This document shows, in pieces, positions 34,811-46,835 of a stretch of DNA of 64,000 nucleotides; the stretch's first letter is position 1; every line of letters begins with the position of its first letter. Made by a program: the position numbers and the translations under genes. Under the pieces are notes generated by a model, which was given only the letters and a program-made list of their open reading frames with translations, did no database searches and was not told the origin of the DNA. This DNA comes from Diatrype stigma (taxonomy: Eukaryota; Ascomycota; Sordariomycetes; Xylariales; Diatrypaceae), in assembly GCA_022225965.2 (NCBI GenBank), contig JAKJXP020000019.1, positions 310,001 through 374,000 on the forward strand, read 5' to 3'.

Positions 34811-35601
34811 CTACGCGCGCCAGGCCGACGAGCGGGAGCGGACGGAGGCGTTGCGATCGAGGCGGGCGCGGCCGGTGAAGCGGCTGTGGCGCTCGCGGTG
34901 GGTCCACCAGTAGGCGGCGGAGGCGAGGGTGCCGATGAGCCAGAGCAGGGCGCTGGCGAGGTCGACCCAGACGGCGCTCTTCATGCTGTGGTTGTGACAT
35001 ATGGAGTTAGCACGGATACATTCCAATTCACCCCTTTTTGACATCGCAATCATCTATTTTGGTAGCGATAGGGCAGGGTTTAGGAGTTTCTAAATCCAGG
35101 CCCCAGGAAAAATAGGAAAACCCCTGTTGGCAATCATCTACCCCGGAAGAGAAAACCAGGGGGACGGAAGTCTGGCTTACCGACGGATGCCGGCGTTGTC
35201 CTCGGGGTCCTCATGGATGTACATGCGGCCGAATATGCCGAACAGCGCGATCCACAGCACGAACAGCACGGCGCTCCAGGCCGTCACGGCGGCGAACCGC
35301 AGGATGAACGGGATCAGGTACAGCAGCGACGTCACGGCTGAGAGGGCGCCGACGACGACGGCGTAGACCTGCGGAGGGTGAATAGTCAGCGCGTGCGTAC
35401 AGTATGGTATAGTAAGAGCTCGGGGGGGTGGGGGGGGGGACTGAATGAACCTACCCATTTTCCATCGGTGTATTTCCCTTGCTTGTGAGCGCTGTCCAGG
35501 TCCACGGCATACAGGCCGCACACGGTGACGGCGAGCACGAACTGAAAGAAATGCAGTATCGAGAAGCTGATATAGCTGATAGCCATCCCGAAGAGCCCCA
35601 T
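34811..35601 (-). CDS. MARVEL-like four-helix membrane protein, three exons
   Basis: Exons 35601-35455, 35368-35181 and 34985-34811 are separated by introns of 86 and 195 bases. Donors are GTAGGT and GTAAGC, acceptors CGCAG and CACAG, and the second intron has a TGCTAAC branch point; the joins keep frame and give 169 aa. Four hydrophobic segments are evident: about 6-33 (ISFSILHFFQFVLAVTV region), 50-74, 75-96 and 114-140 (VDLASALLWLIGTLASAAYW). A short polar loop with DSAHKQGKYTDGKW follows helix 1 and IHEDPEDNAGIRR follows helix 3; the C-terminus is Arg-rich. This layout matches fungal MARVEL-domain proteins, which sit in plasma or vesicle membranes; a transport or membrane-organisation role is inferred. 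The family call rests on topology and general resemblance, not on a unique motif. Confidence 0.85.
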
Positions 35602-37664
35602 CTTGAGGAATGGGTCGTGGGGTTAGTACTGACTCGATTTTTCTATTTTTCTATTTTCGTTATCGATTGATTTACGCTCGGTGAGGTGAGTGAGTGAGCA
35701 AAAGGAGGGGCTGGGCAGAGATGTACTAATATGATATTGTCTTTTGTATTGTATTAAAGGGCGGAAAGGAACGATTGCTGCGTATAAAACGCAGTGCGCA
35801 GGAGAAGATAGCGCTTTCGTTGATGAGGAGAGGATTCTCAAAACATGATCGTGATGGCAGCGCAGGACGGGTAATGAGAGAAATGAGCTGGAATTCCAGG
35901 TTCGCGCTGCCCCCCTGCCCCCCTGCCCCTGTCATCATGCTTCCAAGGTTCCTTATCCAAGGTTCCTTATCGATAGAACCCAGTCGGTAGTAATGACGTC
36001 GTAGTATTCGATAGATCGACAGGCCTGGCACCTAAATATGTCGTAGCGCGATCTAGGTGCAGCAGAGCTAACCTTATTTCATTTATTGGGCCTAATTGAG
36101 GTAGATTGGGTTTTAGTGTCTCCCAAGTGCCGGCTGCCAAGCGCGATCTCGCTATTACCCGTCATCAACATCAACCAACACCAACACCAACACCAACACC
36201 AGCACCTGCATCGATTGACCACGTCGTCGGTGTCGGGTGTCTGCATACAAAGTACCTACCCTGAGCACTCCCCTACGCCTAGAACGATAACCTTGGAAGA
36301 GTCCACGAACTCTGGTGCTCTGCGAGTTGTTGAGCCCCGCTCTAAAAATAGATCATAGCCCACCTAAACGTCTGACGACCTGAGCGTTTCATACCTTAAA
36401 TACTTCACATATCTCAAATACTCTCTACCTACTAACTGCAGACAAATCGGCACTTCTATTCGGCCAATTCGCGTCGAATTTAGAATGGCCCGGTACCGAA
36501 GGAGATTGATAAGTAGGTAGATAGATAGGCAAGTCTATAATAACTCGCTTCTTACTCATCGGCGTCCCCAACGATATATGGATTATGTGCATTTGGATGT
36601 GGGGCACCCGCCGCGCTGCGCCTTGAAGATCCAGCACGGCGGGCCGGCTCGGCTCGGATCGATCGACGACCATGGCCTTGGGAGTCTAAAATAGGACCTC
36701 GTGGCTTCTGTGGAGGTACTCAGAGTTAGGTATTAGCAATTTTACAAGTGCAAGAAGCCTATGCAACGTCTCATGATCCCCTCGAGATCGCTAAGCCTGG
36801 TGGGAGTTGCACATCTTGCTCAGGTGGTGGTGGTGGTGCTGGTGTTGATGAGTGAGTGAGGTTCGAAGTGTTGCACTTTTGCGCCTGCGGAATCTCCATA
36901 CCGTGGGGCACTCCTTTCACCTCCACGCTGGAGATTTTGGGACTGACAGCCAAGGAATACGTCAGCCGGGCAGTTTTGATTACGCATCTGCAGGAGATCT
37001 TATCTGTATATAAGACAAGACTGACCCAGCATGTCTCCTTTTAACTCATGGAGAGTCGTGGCGACTTTCCCAATCGGAAACTTAGTCCCCCGCCTGCGAT
37101 TACGTGATATTCTTGTCTGCGGTATGGGAGCCGAGACGGGGGGCTAGGTGATTAGCAAGGCCTGGGGGCTGCTGATTCAGTGCTGTTACCTCAGGTAACG
37201 TTGACAAGCTTTCCTTCACTTCAGAGAAGCCTATACTGCCCTATTCTCATCTTCTCCGCCGCTCGCAACCTTGGCTCGTAACTACCTGTTTGGCTAACTT
37301 CAGAATAGCTGCCAGACTCTACGTCTTTTTATAGCACGTTGTGAAGCTGTTCGGATCCCAAAAATTGCCCGTAAGACGTGGCAACCGGAGACTATATCCT
37401 GATTAGGCCAAGTGTATGGCCCTGTTGACGGCCCATGGGGTTGTCCCCCGAAGCTCTACACTGCGAACGGCCCCCTCCGGTGAAGGACGGATCGCCTTCA
37501 GGAGGAGCTACGACTGCGGACACGCTCGGACCTGGGCTTTCTTGCCCCTCACCGAATGCCTTCTAGAGCCATACTCAGGCTTCCCGTTCGAAGGTTCGCC
37601 TGATGTCTGTCAGGATGAACCTATCAAGGGGGGGGGGGGGGGGGGGGGGAACCAANNNNNNNNN

Positions 37665-37760
<96 letters not shown>

Positions 37761-38833
37761 ACCATCTCAGCTTGAGGTTCATCTACTTCCTAGCATCATG
37801 GCGCACTGCTCGGTTTCTATTTTTCCACTGAGGCTGTGGATTCTACGCTACACTATGCTGCTCCTATTCTGCCTTTGGGGCTTGGACGGCCACTTGGATT
37901 ATCTCGATGGCCATCGAAATAGGGAGGAGCCCAAGTGGTCTCGACGATACTCTCTCATGGCATGAACAGCTATAGGAATCAACTAGAGGGATTACGTCAA
38001 GACTGCGGCTGTGGTCCTGGTCTCCAGTATGCGACCCGAATTACAGGGTAAAAGTTGCTTAGCAGCACCAAACCTGTCTACCCACTACAGGCCCAACAAT
38101 GGGATATTTCGAGTTGATATTATCCTCAACAGCTAGGTTACATTACCCATGTTTCCTACCGCAGATTTTGGTATCTCTGGAAAGCCAAGAGAGCCGTTGA
38201 ACGTGCGAGTCCAGCCCTACATGGGGCTGTTCGTCCCAGAGCTACACAGACTCAGCTCATCGAGACGTTCTATTGTCAGCTCAAACAGCTCTCCTCAGAA
38301 GTCTTTTGAGTGCTGATTGTGGGTCTGGATATTTTGAAACGCAAGCATTTTCCAGTTACCGATGATGGGCCCACTCACCTCAAATAGGGGGGCCAAAACA
38401 TGCCCTCTCCTACCACCTAGAGATACCGTCTCTGGCTATCCAACGGCGTACCAACTGCCTGGAATAGTGGGTTCCGCTACAGGGCTGGTTCTCTGCCATC
38501 CTATTGGAGTTGAAGCTAATTAAAGAAAAAAGCCCACGTGAAGAAATGCGATCTTGCGGCACGATTAGCGAACTGGATGGTAGGCGAACTCGATCATGGC
38601 CGATCCATTGAGGTTGTTTTTCAACTTTTCTGGGAGTACATACCGACTATGTTGCTGCTCAACTCATGGAATATAAAGGTCGGCAGAGGGAACCAACCCC
38701 CTTGGTTCAAGATCTTTGCTCAACAGCGCCATCTCAAGCATTGCTAGAAAGCACATAGCTATCTCCCCTCCCAGACTTCGGACAACGGTGTTTTCACACG
38801 TCACCCATATTTCTCATCTTCTTCGAGAGCAAG
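35602..38833. other. 3.2-kb intergenic region containing an assembly scar
   Basis: Carries the MARVEL gene promoter, a duplicated CCAAGGTTCCTTATC unit at about 35942-35970, a CAACAC repeat at about 36175-36200 and the poly-G/N/poly-C scar at 37628-37760. Sequence to the right (37761-38760) has a run of partly open plus-strand frame, ending in a 69-codon frame at 38538-38747 that reads somewhat protein-like (NWMVGELDHGRSIEVVFQLF). I do not recognise it and do not call a gene. Confidence 0.4.
37628..37760. repeat. Poly-G, nine N, then 96-base poly-C: assembly gap
   Basis: Twenty-two G (37628-37649), six bases, nine N (37656-37664) and then 96 consecutive C (37665-37760). Poly-G entering a gap from one side and poly-C leaving it on the other is what poly-G read tails in opposite orientations would build. 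The left and right flanks may not be truly adjacent. Confidence 0.93.
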
Positions 38834-39208
38834 ATGCCGTATTATTCAGGATCAAGTAGTGGACAGCACCACCACAGCCATAGACACCACGGGCACCACG
38901 GGCACCACGGGCACCACGGGCACCACGGGCACCACGAGCATCATGGACAACATCAACAACACAATGTGACAGACTACTACCACAGCGGGCAGTCAAGTTA
39001 CACTAACACTGCACCAACCTCGAGCTCTAGCAGTTCGAATTGGCGATGGGCTTGCGTAAGTACTCTCTGTATCTCGATGTGTAGGTCGCCGCTAACAGGA
39101 TTGGAGTGTCAATGCGGTCATGGCAACAACTCTCACACCATGGACGAATATTGTCCAAGTTGCCACGTTAAAAGATGTTCAAATTGCACCGTTTACGCCA
39201 ACAAGTAG
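38834..39208 (+). CDS. Small His/Gly-rich protein with C-terminal cysteine motif
   Basis: An open frame of 124 aa. The start context (GCAAGATGCCG) is good. Residues about 10-42 are an HHG repeat encoded by tandem CACCACGGG units, followed by a Ser-rich spacer. The C-terminus has a Cys-rich block: WRWAC, then LECQCGHGNN, YCPSCHVKRCSNC. CPxCHxxRCxxC is reminiscent of short C-terminal zinc-binding blocks in unnamed fungal proteins. An alternative model removes a 39-base intron from a GTACTC donor (about 39060) to CAG (about 39098), giving CVRLECQCGHG and 111 aa. GTAAGT four bases earlier is the better donor by consensus but breaks the frame. Metal binding is inferred from His and Cys content. 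Confidence 0.5.
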   Translation: MPYYSGSSSGQHHHSHRHHGHHGHHGHHGHHGHHEHHGQHQQHNVTDYYHSGQSSYTNTAPTSSSSSSNWRWACVSTLCISMCRSPLTGLECQCGHGNNSHTMDEYCPSCHVKRCSNCTVYANK

Positions 39209-42200
39209 ACCACTTTTCTTCTTCGGCCCCCCTGAATCACCCGGATGTGTTAGCCGCCTGTGAATCGACCGGATTCAAGATACACGAGTTAGACATGGCA
39301 TCAGAGAGGCGCATTGGAGTTGGGGGCTATAGATATAGAGGAGGGATTTTCCTATGTCACTCACCGTTACTGAGATTGCTTCTTTTGTCTTTTCATTTTG
39401 GAAGTTTCATGCCCACGCATTAGACTGGAGTTTGGTGGTCGTTTCGGCATTTCATGTATTCACACATCCCACACGCAAAGATCCGGGATACCAAGGAGTT
39501 TATGTACTAGACTTTTCATACAACCTCTTCGTTTTTACTGGCCCACATCATTGGGTTCCCTTCTTCAATTCTGCCAATCTGCTTGACGCTGCAGTGTGAT
39601 GGTGATAGAAGTGTCATTTCGGACATATGCATGCATGCGCTTAGCCGCCGGGTACTGTAGTCACAGCAACACACCACTGCGATGTTGGAATAGTGTTCTG
39701 CATTTTCAGCTATTGAAGGCAGGCTGATATGTCTAAGGTTCCAGCCAAGGCTCACTCATGGCGAGTGAACGCCCAAGATACTAGGCTACCCGGGGTAGCG
39801 GACAGGACCGAGGGAAACAGAAGCCGAGAAGGCGGGAGTGGAAGACACCTTCGCCCCCTATGGAGCCACACGGGGCTGGTGCGATCTACGTCGGCTTGTG
39901 GCCTGACCGAACAGAGGGCTAATTAACTAGCTAGGCATAATTAACCCCAGCGATGATATGGAGGCATTGCGGTATCGAAGTCCCAGCCGGTTTCATTCAA
40001 TTGCCAGCCGTTCTTCTTGCTGCCTGACCGACTGACCGATGGGTAACTAGCCATCACCATACCATCTCTCTCGTCCCAACAACCAAGAAGAATGCCTAAC
40101 TATCTGTCTACCGGCTAGCGCGGTAGGCTTGGGGGCAGGGAAAAGGGGTGAATATTTGCCACTCAGCAAACAGACAAACAAGAAAGAAGCAGTCCGTCAT
40201 ACTTACAGATCTATTACGGGGTATGCCTATCTGTTACTGCCACTCGATGGTGCTAGCCCGCTATAATAATCCGCCTCGAGGGGGGGAATAAAGGTATCAG
40301 GGGGATGGCGCAGTCCGCAGTGCTGGCTAGACTTCGATGTCGCCCAGCAGGAGTGAGTACCGAAGAAGATATATGGAGACGGATGGATAGGGGGGGCAGG
40401 GAGGGGAGGTAATAGAAGAGGCACGTACCGACGCCGAGCGAGCGCCACCGCATATGGGGTAAAAGAGCCTTGCTCTACCGAGAAAGGCACAGTCGATGGG
40501 GGTGACGAGAAGGCACGAGGCAAAACGCAAGGCACTTGGCTCCTTCGCTAGCTAGGGCTGCGTATGTATGCATGTGTATGTTGGTTTGACGTGACGGGCT
40601 GCAGGAACATGTGTCACGTATACATACTACACACCCATCCATCCATCCAGGGGCCGGGGCCAGGGCCAGGGCTGAAGGGGAGGAGAGGAGGAGGGGAGAG
40701 GTGGGATGTATGGGGGCGGAGGCGATCATCTGCCCCGCCTGTCGTCAGCGCAGATGTGAGGTTTAAGCCAGTTGGCGTTTTTCTTCTTCTTCTTCTTCTA
40801 CTCCTACTCCTCGTGGTGACCCTAGGTATGCCAAGGTATGGATGGTAATAGCATGGCCCCGAACGGACGTCGGTCATCTATTTTACGTGTATACATAGGT
40901 AGGCGGATGTGTAATAACTCAGGATTGTCGCTGGGTTGTCAGTTCAGATCAGAAATATGCATCCACTTACATCAGAGTTTCCCTCGTACTCCCACATCTA
41001 CATCCACACCCACACATGCAAGGGCACAGCCATTGTATGCTGCAGAGAACACGCCCGGATAACCGGTGGACTGGCTGGCTGGCTGGCTGGCTGATCGTCA
41101 GTGTATGTGCGTATATGCGTATGTACGTGCTGTGCTGCCGTCTACAATGGCACGTGCATACACACATGCATCTATTTACACACACATGATGAATGCGTAT
41201 GTGAGTAACCAGGCGCAGCAACAGCTGCTGGGACCCAATAACGTACACATATACATACACACGCAAGTCAGTATGCATGTAGGCAGGCATATGTGTGTAT
41301 AGAGCAGAGCAGCAGCTACATATATAGCCAGCTATGGGCGAATCAACCTACAATCCGCGGTCTTTAGTTATTTTTGGACTGCGCCACACCTCCGGTTACG
41401 CTACCTTACCGGTAGACGACCGACGAACGAACGGCCCCAGGGAAACGGGGGGAGGGGGTCGTGGGGATGCTAAACTTGGGGCGGCCTGGCTGGTAGAAAC
41501 TATGTAAGTACTTAGCTAATGTCTTTCTGCTGCAGAAGCTGGGAAGGAGCCGTGCTTGGCGTTTGCTGGCTGCGTCAGCTCCCCCGAAGCAAGCCAAACA
41601 CGATTAGCTTCTGACAGGATGGTTCGCGCCCCCCTCGTGGGGAAGCCGGCTGCGGACTTGACACAAGTAGCAAGGAACAGGGTCTTCACTCGCTCCATTC
41701 CTTCAAGGCGTCCTGTGGTAGTGGTGGTGCAACAAGGCAGGGGAGGAGGGAAGAACGGCCGTGCGTGGGCTTGCGGCCCGAGTGGTACACACGGCACGGA
41801 TGGTTGATGAAGGCACATTAGGAGTGGTGATGGCTAGGTACGTAGTCCGGAGCCAGGTGAGCAGGGTGGCTTTCTCGATTCCAGTGCTAGATTAGACGTA
41901 CACTTCCACCTAGCGGATGTGGGGAGCTAATTACCAGACCACTACTATCGTCTTACCGACCACATCACTTGACGACATCGGGAGAAGGAGACCTGGCCAA
42001 TATAATCACACACGCCTTCACGAACACCTTAAGGCGGCAAGGCGGTTGGATAGTCATGAACGAACAGCATTAAGGAACGGACGATTAGCTTCAGTTTAGC
42101 AATGTCACACCGCAACTTGATTACGAGCCGGAAGGCAGACAGGAAGGCAGGACGGGACCTAAAGGGGTGTATCTATCGGACTCGAAGTACTCGTGGAGGT

Positions 42201-44563
42201 GAGGCCGGGGCCCGTTGTCGAAACCTGGACTGAGACGAGTGGACGAGGGTCGTTGATACCTTGCCTTTACCGTCATTGCTAGCCGTCTGTCTGTCTATCT
42301 GTCTGTTAATCACCAACGCGGCCCCCGAGGTGAGAGCTAACTGTGGAGACCCGGGGATGTGATGGGGATAAGAAAAAGTCTTCGCCTCTGATTCACGCCC
42401 CCAAAGCTTGCCCGCTGGAGTTAGTTGGAGCATTGGGCATCAAGAATAACCAGTTGACCCGCGGGGCTGGGTCATCATCTACCTGAGCACGTCGGTAGCG
42501 GGCAAAGACAGCGCATTCCGGGAGAGAACGCGAAGATAAACCTGAATACAGTAACGAAAGGTGACCCGGTGGAAGCGGATGGTGGAGCTCCCCGAAAATA
42601 AATGGGGGAAAGACAAGGCGGTAGCGCAAAACGGCCACGACGAATAGATGGACGGTCTGTTAGGGAGCAGGAAGGAAAAGAGAAAGAGAGAGAGAGAACT
42701 GGCCAAAGCGCATAAAGGCAACAAACAAGGCATCCGGCGCTAAGAGTAGGCAACTGGCCGCCTTGACGGCCTCAAGAATGAGACTTACATATTGCAAGAC
42801 GAGAAACACGTACGTTAGAGAACAAGCCATCAGGTCAGAAAGGGGTAGTCTCGGTTACACAACTTGCACAGCAAATCAGACCCACATCCACTGCGACGAG
42901 GGGGGAATATAAACCCCCCAAACCCCAAAAGGGAATTCAGCTACCAACTACTTAACTAGCCATTTTTGGCCTGTGTCTGTCTATATGTTTTATATAAGAG
43001 GGACATGAGGTAAGTCAGGTGTCTACTAGGTAAGCTGGCAAAAGCAACGAAGGAGAAAGGATGGATGGATACGCCATGGGAAAGGAGAGCTAGGCACAGC
43101 CTGATGCGGCTCTGCTTGTACTGGTACTTACAATTCCTTGCAATCTTTCCTCTCTCTTCTCTCTGTCGACCAGGGGGGGGGGGCTGCCGGGGACATTATT
43201 GGTCGACATGGGAATGATTCGAGGTTGATGCTTGGCTGCAGCCCATTGGCTCGGTTTTCTTTTCGGCATCGGAGATAAAAGTCTAGAAAAAAGCAATGGA
43301 AACAACTAGCTAAGAGATCATCATGTAGGCTGTTCCTTGAGTTCCTTCCCCAAGGGCAAGTGCTGACACGCAGACGATTAGTTCAAAGAAGCGTGCCCCC
43401 TTCTCTTTTTTCTCTTTTTTCTCCTTTCTGTTACCTAAGTCAGCTCAGTCTACAATACCCATTGCTATTCCTGTAGCGCCTCATTCTATATACATACCTA
43501 CACATACTTACAACATGATGCATACTTAGTCCCAGGCTGGCGACGATGATCTCTTTGGGGGCTTACCTACCTAGCGAATCTGCAGCAGACCAGATTGACT
43601 GACTTTCTTCAAGTTTATTTCAAACTCTGACACCACCAACATTGACACTGGCACTGACTCTGAAACACAATCCTCGTGTTTATGTCGCATTCGGGATTAT
43701 AATTTCTTTTTTCTATTCTCCCTCTTCCCCCCTTTATATTAGCATCCGTTCCGATGGTATGCGGTCCGCCACGCCCCACCCCGCCCGACAGCCCCCGGTC
43801 TCCTGAATGCCGGCCCCAGTGGAGAAGTCAATTATGGGCATAATGCCTACCTTCCCCTTTCGTCCAGCATGCATAGATTTATTGATATATACGGCCATTT
43901 TAAGCCTTACAAGCGCTTATATAATGACAAGGGAATAGAGATGTACAGTACAATACATACTTAACACAATGTTCTAATCGCAGGCTGTCCGGGCTGTCCT
44001 CCAGTCAATTAAATATAGGTAGTAACGATTTCTTGCATTAATTAACTCGGCCTCCCGCAGTCGAGTCCATGTATGTCATGTATGTGTATCATCGGCCGAG
44101 GAGTTACAGCAGCGGAAACCCCCTTAACAGAAGGCTTGTCCACGAACATGTTGTGACTGTGCACCGTTAGCTGCTTACAAGAAGCATACCCTTCACCGGG
44201 CGCATGTCGAGAATAGTCCGTGATAGCAAGCTGAACACTATATATACCTGTGCCTATCTATACCCACCTACCGATACTATAAATGTGGGAGCATTCCCCA
44301 AGACGGCCAATTCTTACTTGCCAAGACTACATCCGTCTTACTTACATAAAATACATACAAGCCGAATAATATCGGGTCCGATAATATCCAGCAGCCAGCT
44401 AACGTCATCGCTAAAATAAACACCTACTACGAATGAAAAGACAACCAGGCTAATACGCAAGCAAGTATACAAATGCATTCCAAAGGTAGAATGCGAACGA
44501 GCGAAAGTAAGCAAGCAACCAAACGAGGAAAATAAAAAAGACAAAAACATCAAAAGAAAATAT
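39209..44563. other. 5.4-kb intergenic region
   Basis: No confidently coding frame. Contains TCTTCTTCT at about 40780-40800, CTGGCTGG units at 41068-41092, CATACACACA-type tracts around 41150-41270, an agagag run near 42680-42700, a short G run near 43172-43182 and a weak coding candidate at 43132-43269. Confidence 0.45.
43132..43269 (-). CDS. Possible first or only exon of a small basic protein
   Basis: Forty-six codons from an ATG (43269) to a GTAAGT donor. The text is protein-like: MPKRKPSQWAAAKHQPRIIP, a Pro run and a charged helix LVDREKREERLQG. A TTTTTTCTAG acceptor-like stretch lies just 5' of the Met. No downstream exon could be fixed; one candidate acceptor (ACACAG near 42970) would end the protein after four codons. 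No function is suggested. Confidence 0.22.
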
Positions 44564-44671
44564 CGACACCTGTGTGATTCGAACACACGCCCCCGAAGGG
44601 AATGCCTACCAACTATAATGCATTGTCTGCAACATAGCAGGGCATCGCGTTAACCACTCCGCCAAAGTGCC
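44564..44671 (-). tRNA. tRNA-Ser(GCT) with a 27-base intron
   Basis: Read on the minus strand from 44671. Acceptor arms GGCACTT and AGGTGTC pair over 7 bp (with wobble) and are followed by discriminator G at 44564. A short D stem (GCG/CGC) encloses a GAGTGGTTAA loop. Anticodon stem ATGCC pairs with GGCAT. The loop is C-T-GCT-A, then the intron, then A, which places the intron (44608-44634) at the canonical 37/38 position. A long class II variable arm (CCCTTCGGGG) and a T arm of GTGTG-TTCGAAT-CACAC complete it. Anticodon GCT occupies 44638-44636 and reads AGC/AGU. Mature length is 81 nt before CCA addition. Confidence 0.95.
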
Positions 44672-45976
44672 TGGGTTCAAGTCGAGGTAGCTGCTGAACA
44701 CTGGGTAATGCCTAGTAGCTTGGTCAATTTGGTCGCGTATAGCTATTGATATGCTAAAGCTTGAAAGAGGGGTCCGGGCCAGTTTAATATGGGACACTAT
44801 CCAAACCCCCTTCTATCTGCCACCCCCCTCCTCCCCCTTTTTTCGTCTTCCTTCTCAGGTACCTATGAACTACTTGCATACACACACACATGGCCATTCA
44901 AACTGATTGCATTCTGTACTGTAGCTACTTCTCGTATTTTCAAGCTCTTTATGTTTTGATTGACTGACTGTCTAAGGTTTATAACAATTCCTCTCTGGTT
45001 TAGTGCATAATTCGTCTTCGCTCCTATTTCTCCTATCCTCTTCCCGGTTCACTGGGACATCATTCTGTCTGTTCTCTGTTCTCTGTTCTTCTCTTCTCTT
45101 CTTTTCTTTCATTTTTTACCTCCTCTCCAGACCCCGCCCCCAACTTCCAAAGAAGGATTCCGGGATTGCGGGATTCTGGGGAAAGGAGAAGCGCGGGACG
45201 GGGCGAGGCGAGGCGAGGCAGGGGCCATGTTGGGGGCGGATTGGTTGGTGATAGGATACAAAAGAGGTCAATATCAATATGCCCTGTCCGGGGACCTACG
45301 CGTATATATATATATCTTCGGACAAGAATGGTATGATGCCTAATGTACGTATGTTACACATTTCGTCTCAACTTTGACCAATCCATCCATCCATGGCTCC
45401 ATTGCCGTGCCGTGCCTTCCTTTCGGGGCCGGCGGCTGGGCCGTACAAAGAGAAAACATAAAAACGAACGCAGTTGGGGGCGGTGAAAGGGGGTATGATC
45501 GCCCATGCCACGACTTCCAACTCTCGATTCAACTTCCGTCTCCCTTCATTACTAGCGTGCCATGGTCTCTCCCATTAAGCATATCGCCAATACTCCATTC
45601 TTGGCAGCGAAAGCTACCAGTCGAAAACTAGTAGTAATAACGATAACCACCCGAACCGGATACTTGGATGTGTTGGTCTTTTTTAAAAAAAGAAGATAGT
45701 GCAAATGAAGAGGCAAATTGTAGGTAGTACTTTGTTCGTGTTCGCTCGTGTTCTTCTCTTGGTTGGAAAATAGTCTCTCTTCGAGATTCGATCGGTAATC
45801 GAGGGCCGCCCTGGCTGATTTGAGCGGCATGGGCAATGGTCATGCCCCGTGTAGCCTAGCCGATTAGGGAAATCCTCGAGCCGTCTTGTTGATGGAAATT
45901 GCCAGGTCCAGCCCTTTCGGACGTTTCTGGTCTTCCACCGCGCAGTGATGGACGACGGTAGGCAGTGGTTCCGAGA
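44672..45976. other. Intergenic region between SSK1 and tRNA-Ser
   Basis: Contains C/T-rich tracts near 44820-44860 and 45040-45130, a GAGGC repeat near 45205-45220 and a TATATATATATAT run near 45303-45315. The part next to 45977 should be the 3' untranslated region of SSK1. No gene supported. Confidence 0.45.
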
Positions 45977-46795
45977 TCAAGCGGCGGCAGTCATCGATAA
46001 TCGATTCCTCTTGGTCGGCTTGGTCTTCGCGGTGGAAGTATACTTTTTACTAGCCTCGTCCTCCTCTGACTTCTGCGAGAAGTCCTTCCATTTCCTCCAG
46101 CCGTCAAAGTCGATAAGGGCCTGCATGCAACCCCATTCCTTCACCTTGCGCTCTAGCCAAACAAAGTTGACGGGCTGAACACAGATGTGACGTTAGCATC
46201 CGGTTTAACTCGAGGCACACGAGAAAGGAACATAGAGAACTAATGGAACACGAGAGACAAGAAACGCGCCACACAAACATGAACGCACCTTGGTTAAAAA
46301 GTCATTACAGCCAGCGGCCAACGCCTCGTGCCTGTCGCTCTGCAACGAGCTCGCCGTCAGTGCGACGATGATGACGGGGCTTTTGAACATCTCTGTGTTG
46401 ACGAGGCGGTCTTCCTCCTTCTCGGGGTCGGGGGCCTTCTCCTTTTCGGCAGGGCTCAGAGCGCTACTGGCGCTCGAAGAGAACACGCCGATGTTGTTGA
46501 CCTTCTCGATGCGGCGAATCTCCCGGGTGGCTTCGAGGCCATTCATCTTGGGCAGCTGGATGTCCATGAGCACCAAGTGGAATCCACCGGCACGCCATTT
46601 GCTGACCGCCTCGAGTCCGTTCATCGCCGTCTGCCACCGCACTTTCAGTCGCTTCACGAACGCTTCCAAGAGCCGTAGATTGATGGGATTATCCTCGACG
46701 ATCAGCACGTTGATGGGCGGCACGGCGCCGTTCAGCAGGCCCGAGGGTAGCGATGGGGTTTGCGGCTTCGACTGTTGCTGCTGCTGCGACTGTTG

Positions 46796-46835
<40 letters not shown>

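Noticed and set aside
37603..37965. Frame with a long poly-Pro run
   Set aside because: The prolines come from the poly-C assembly artefact and run through N bases.
38889..38935. Short regular repeats that might suggest a CRISPR-like array
   Set aside because: It is a nine-base coding tandem (HHG) without spacers; no CRISPR array was seen anywhere, as expected for a fungal nuclear sequence.
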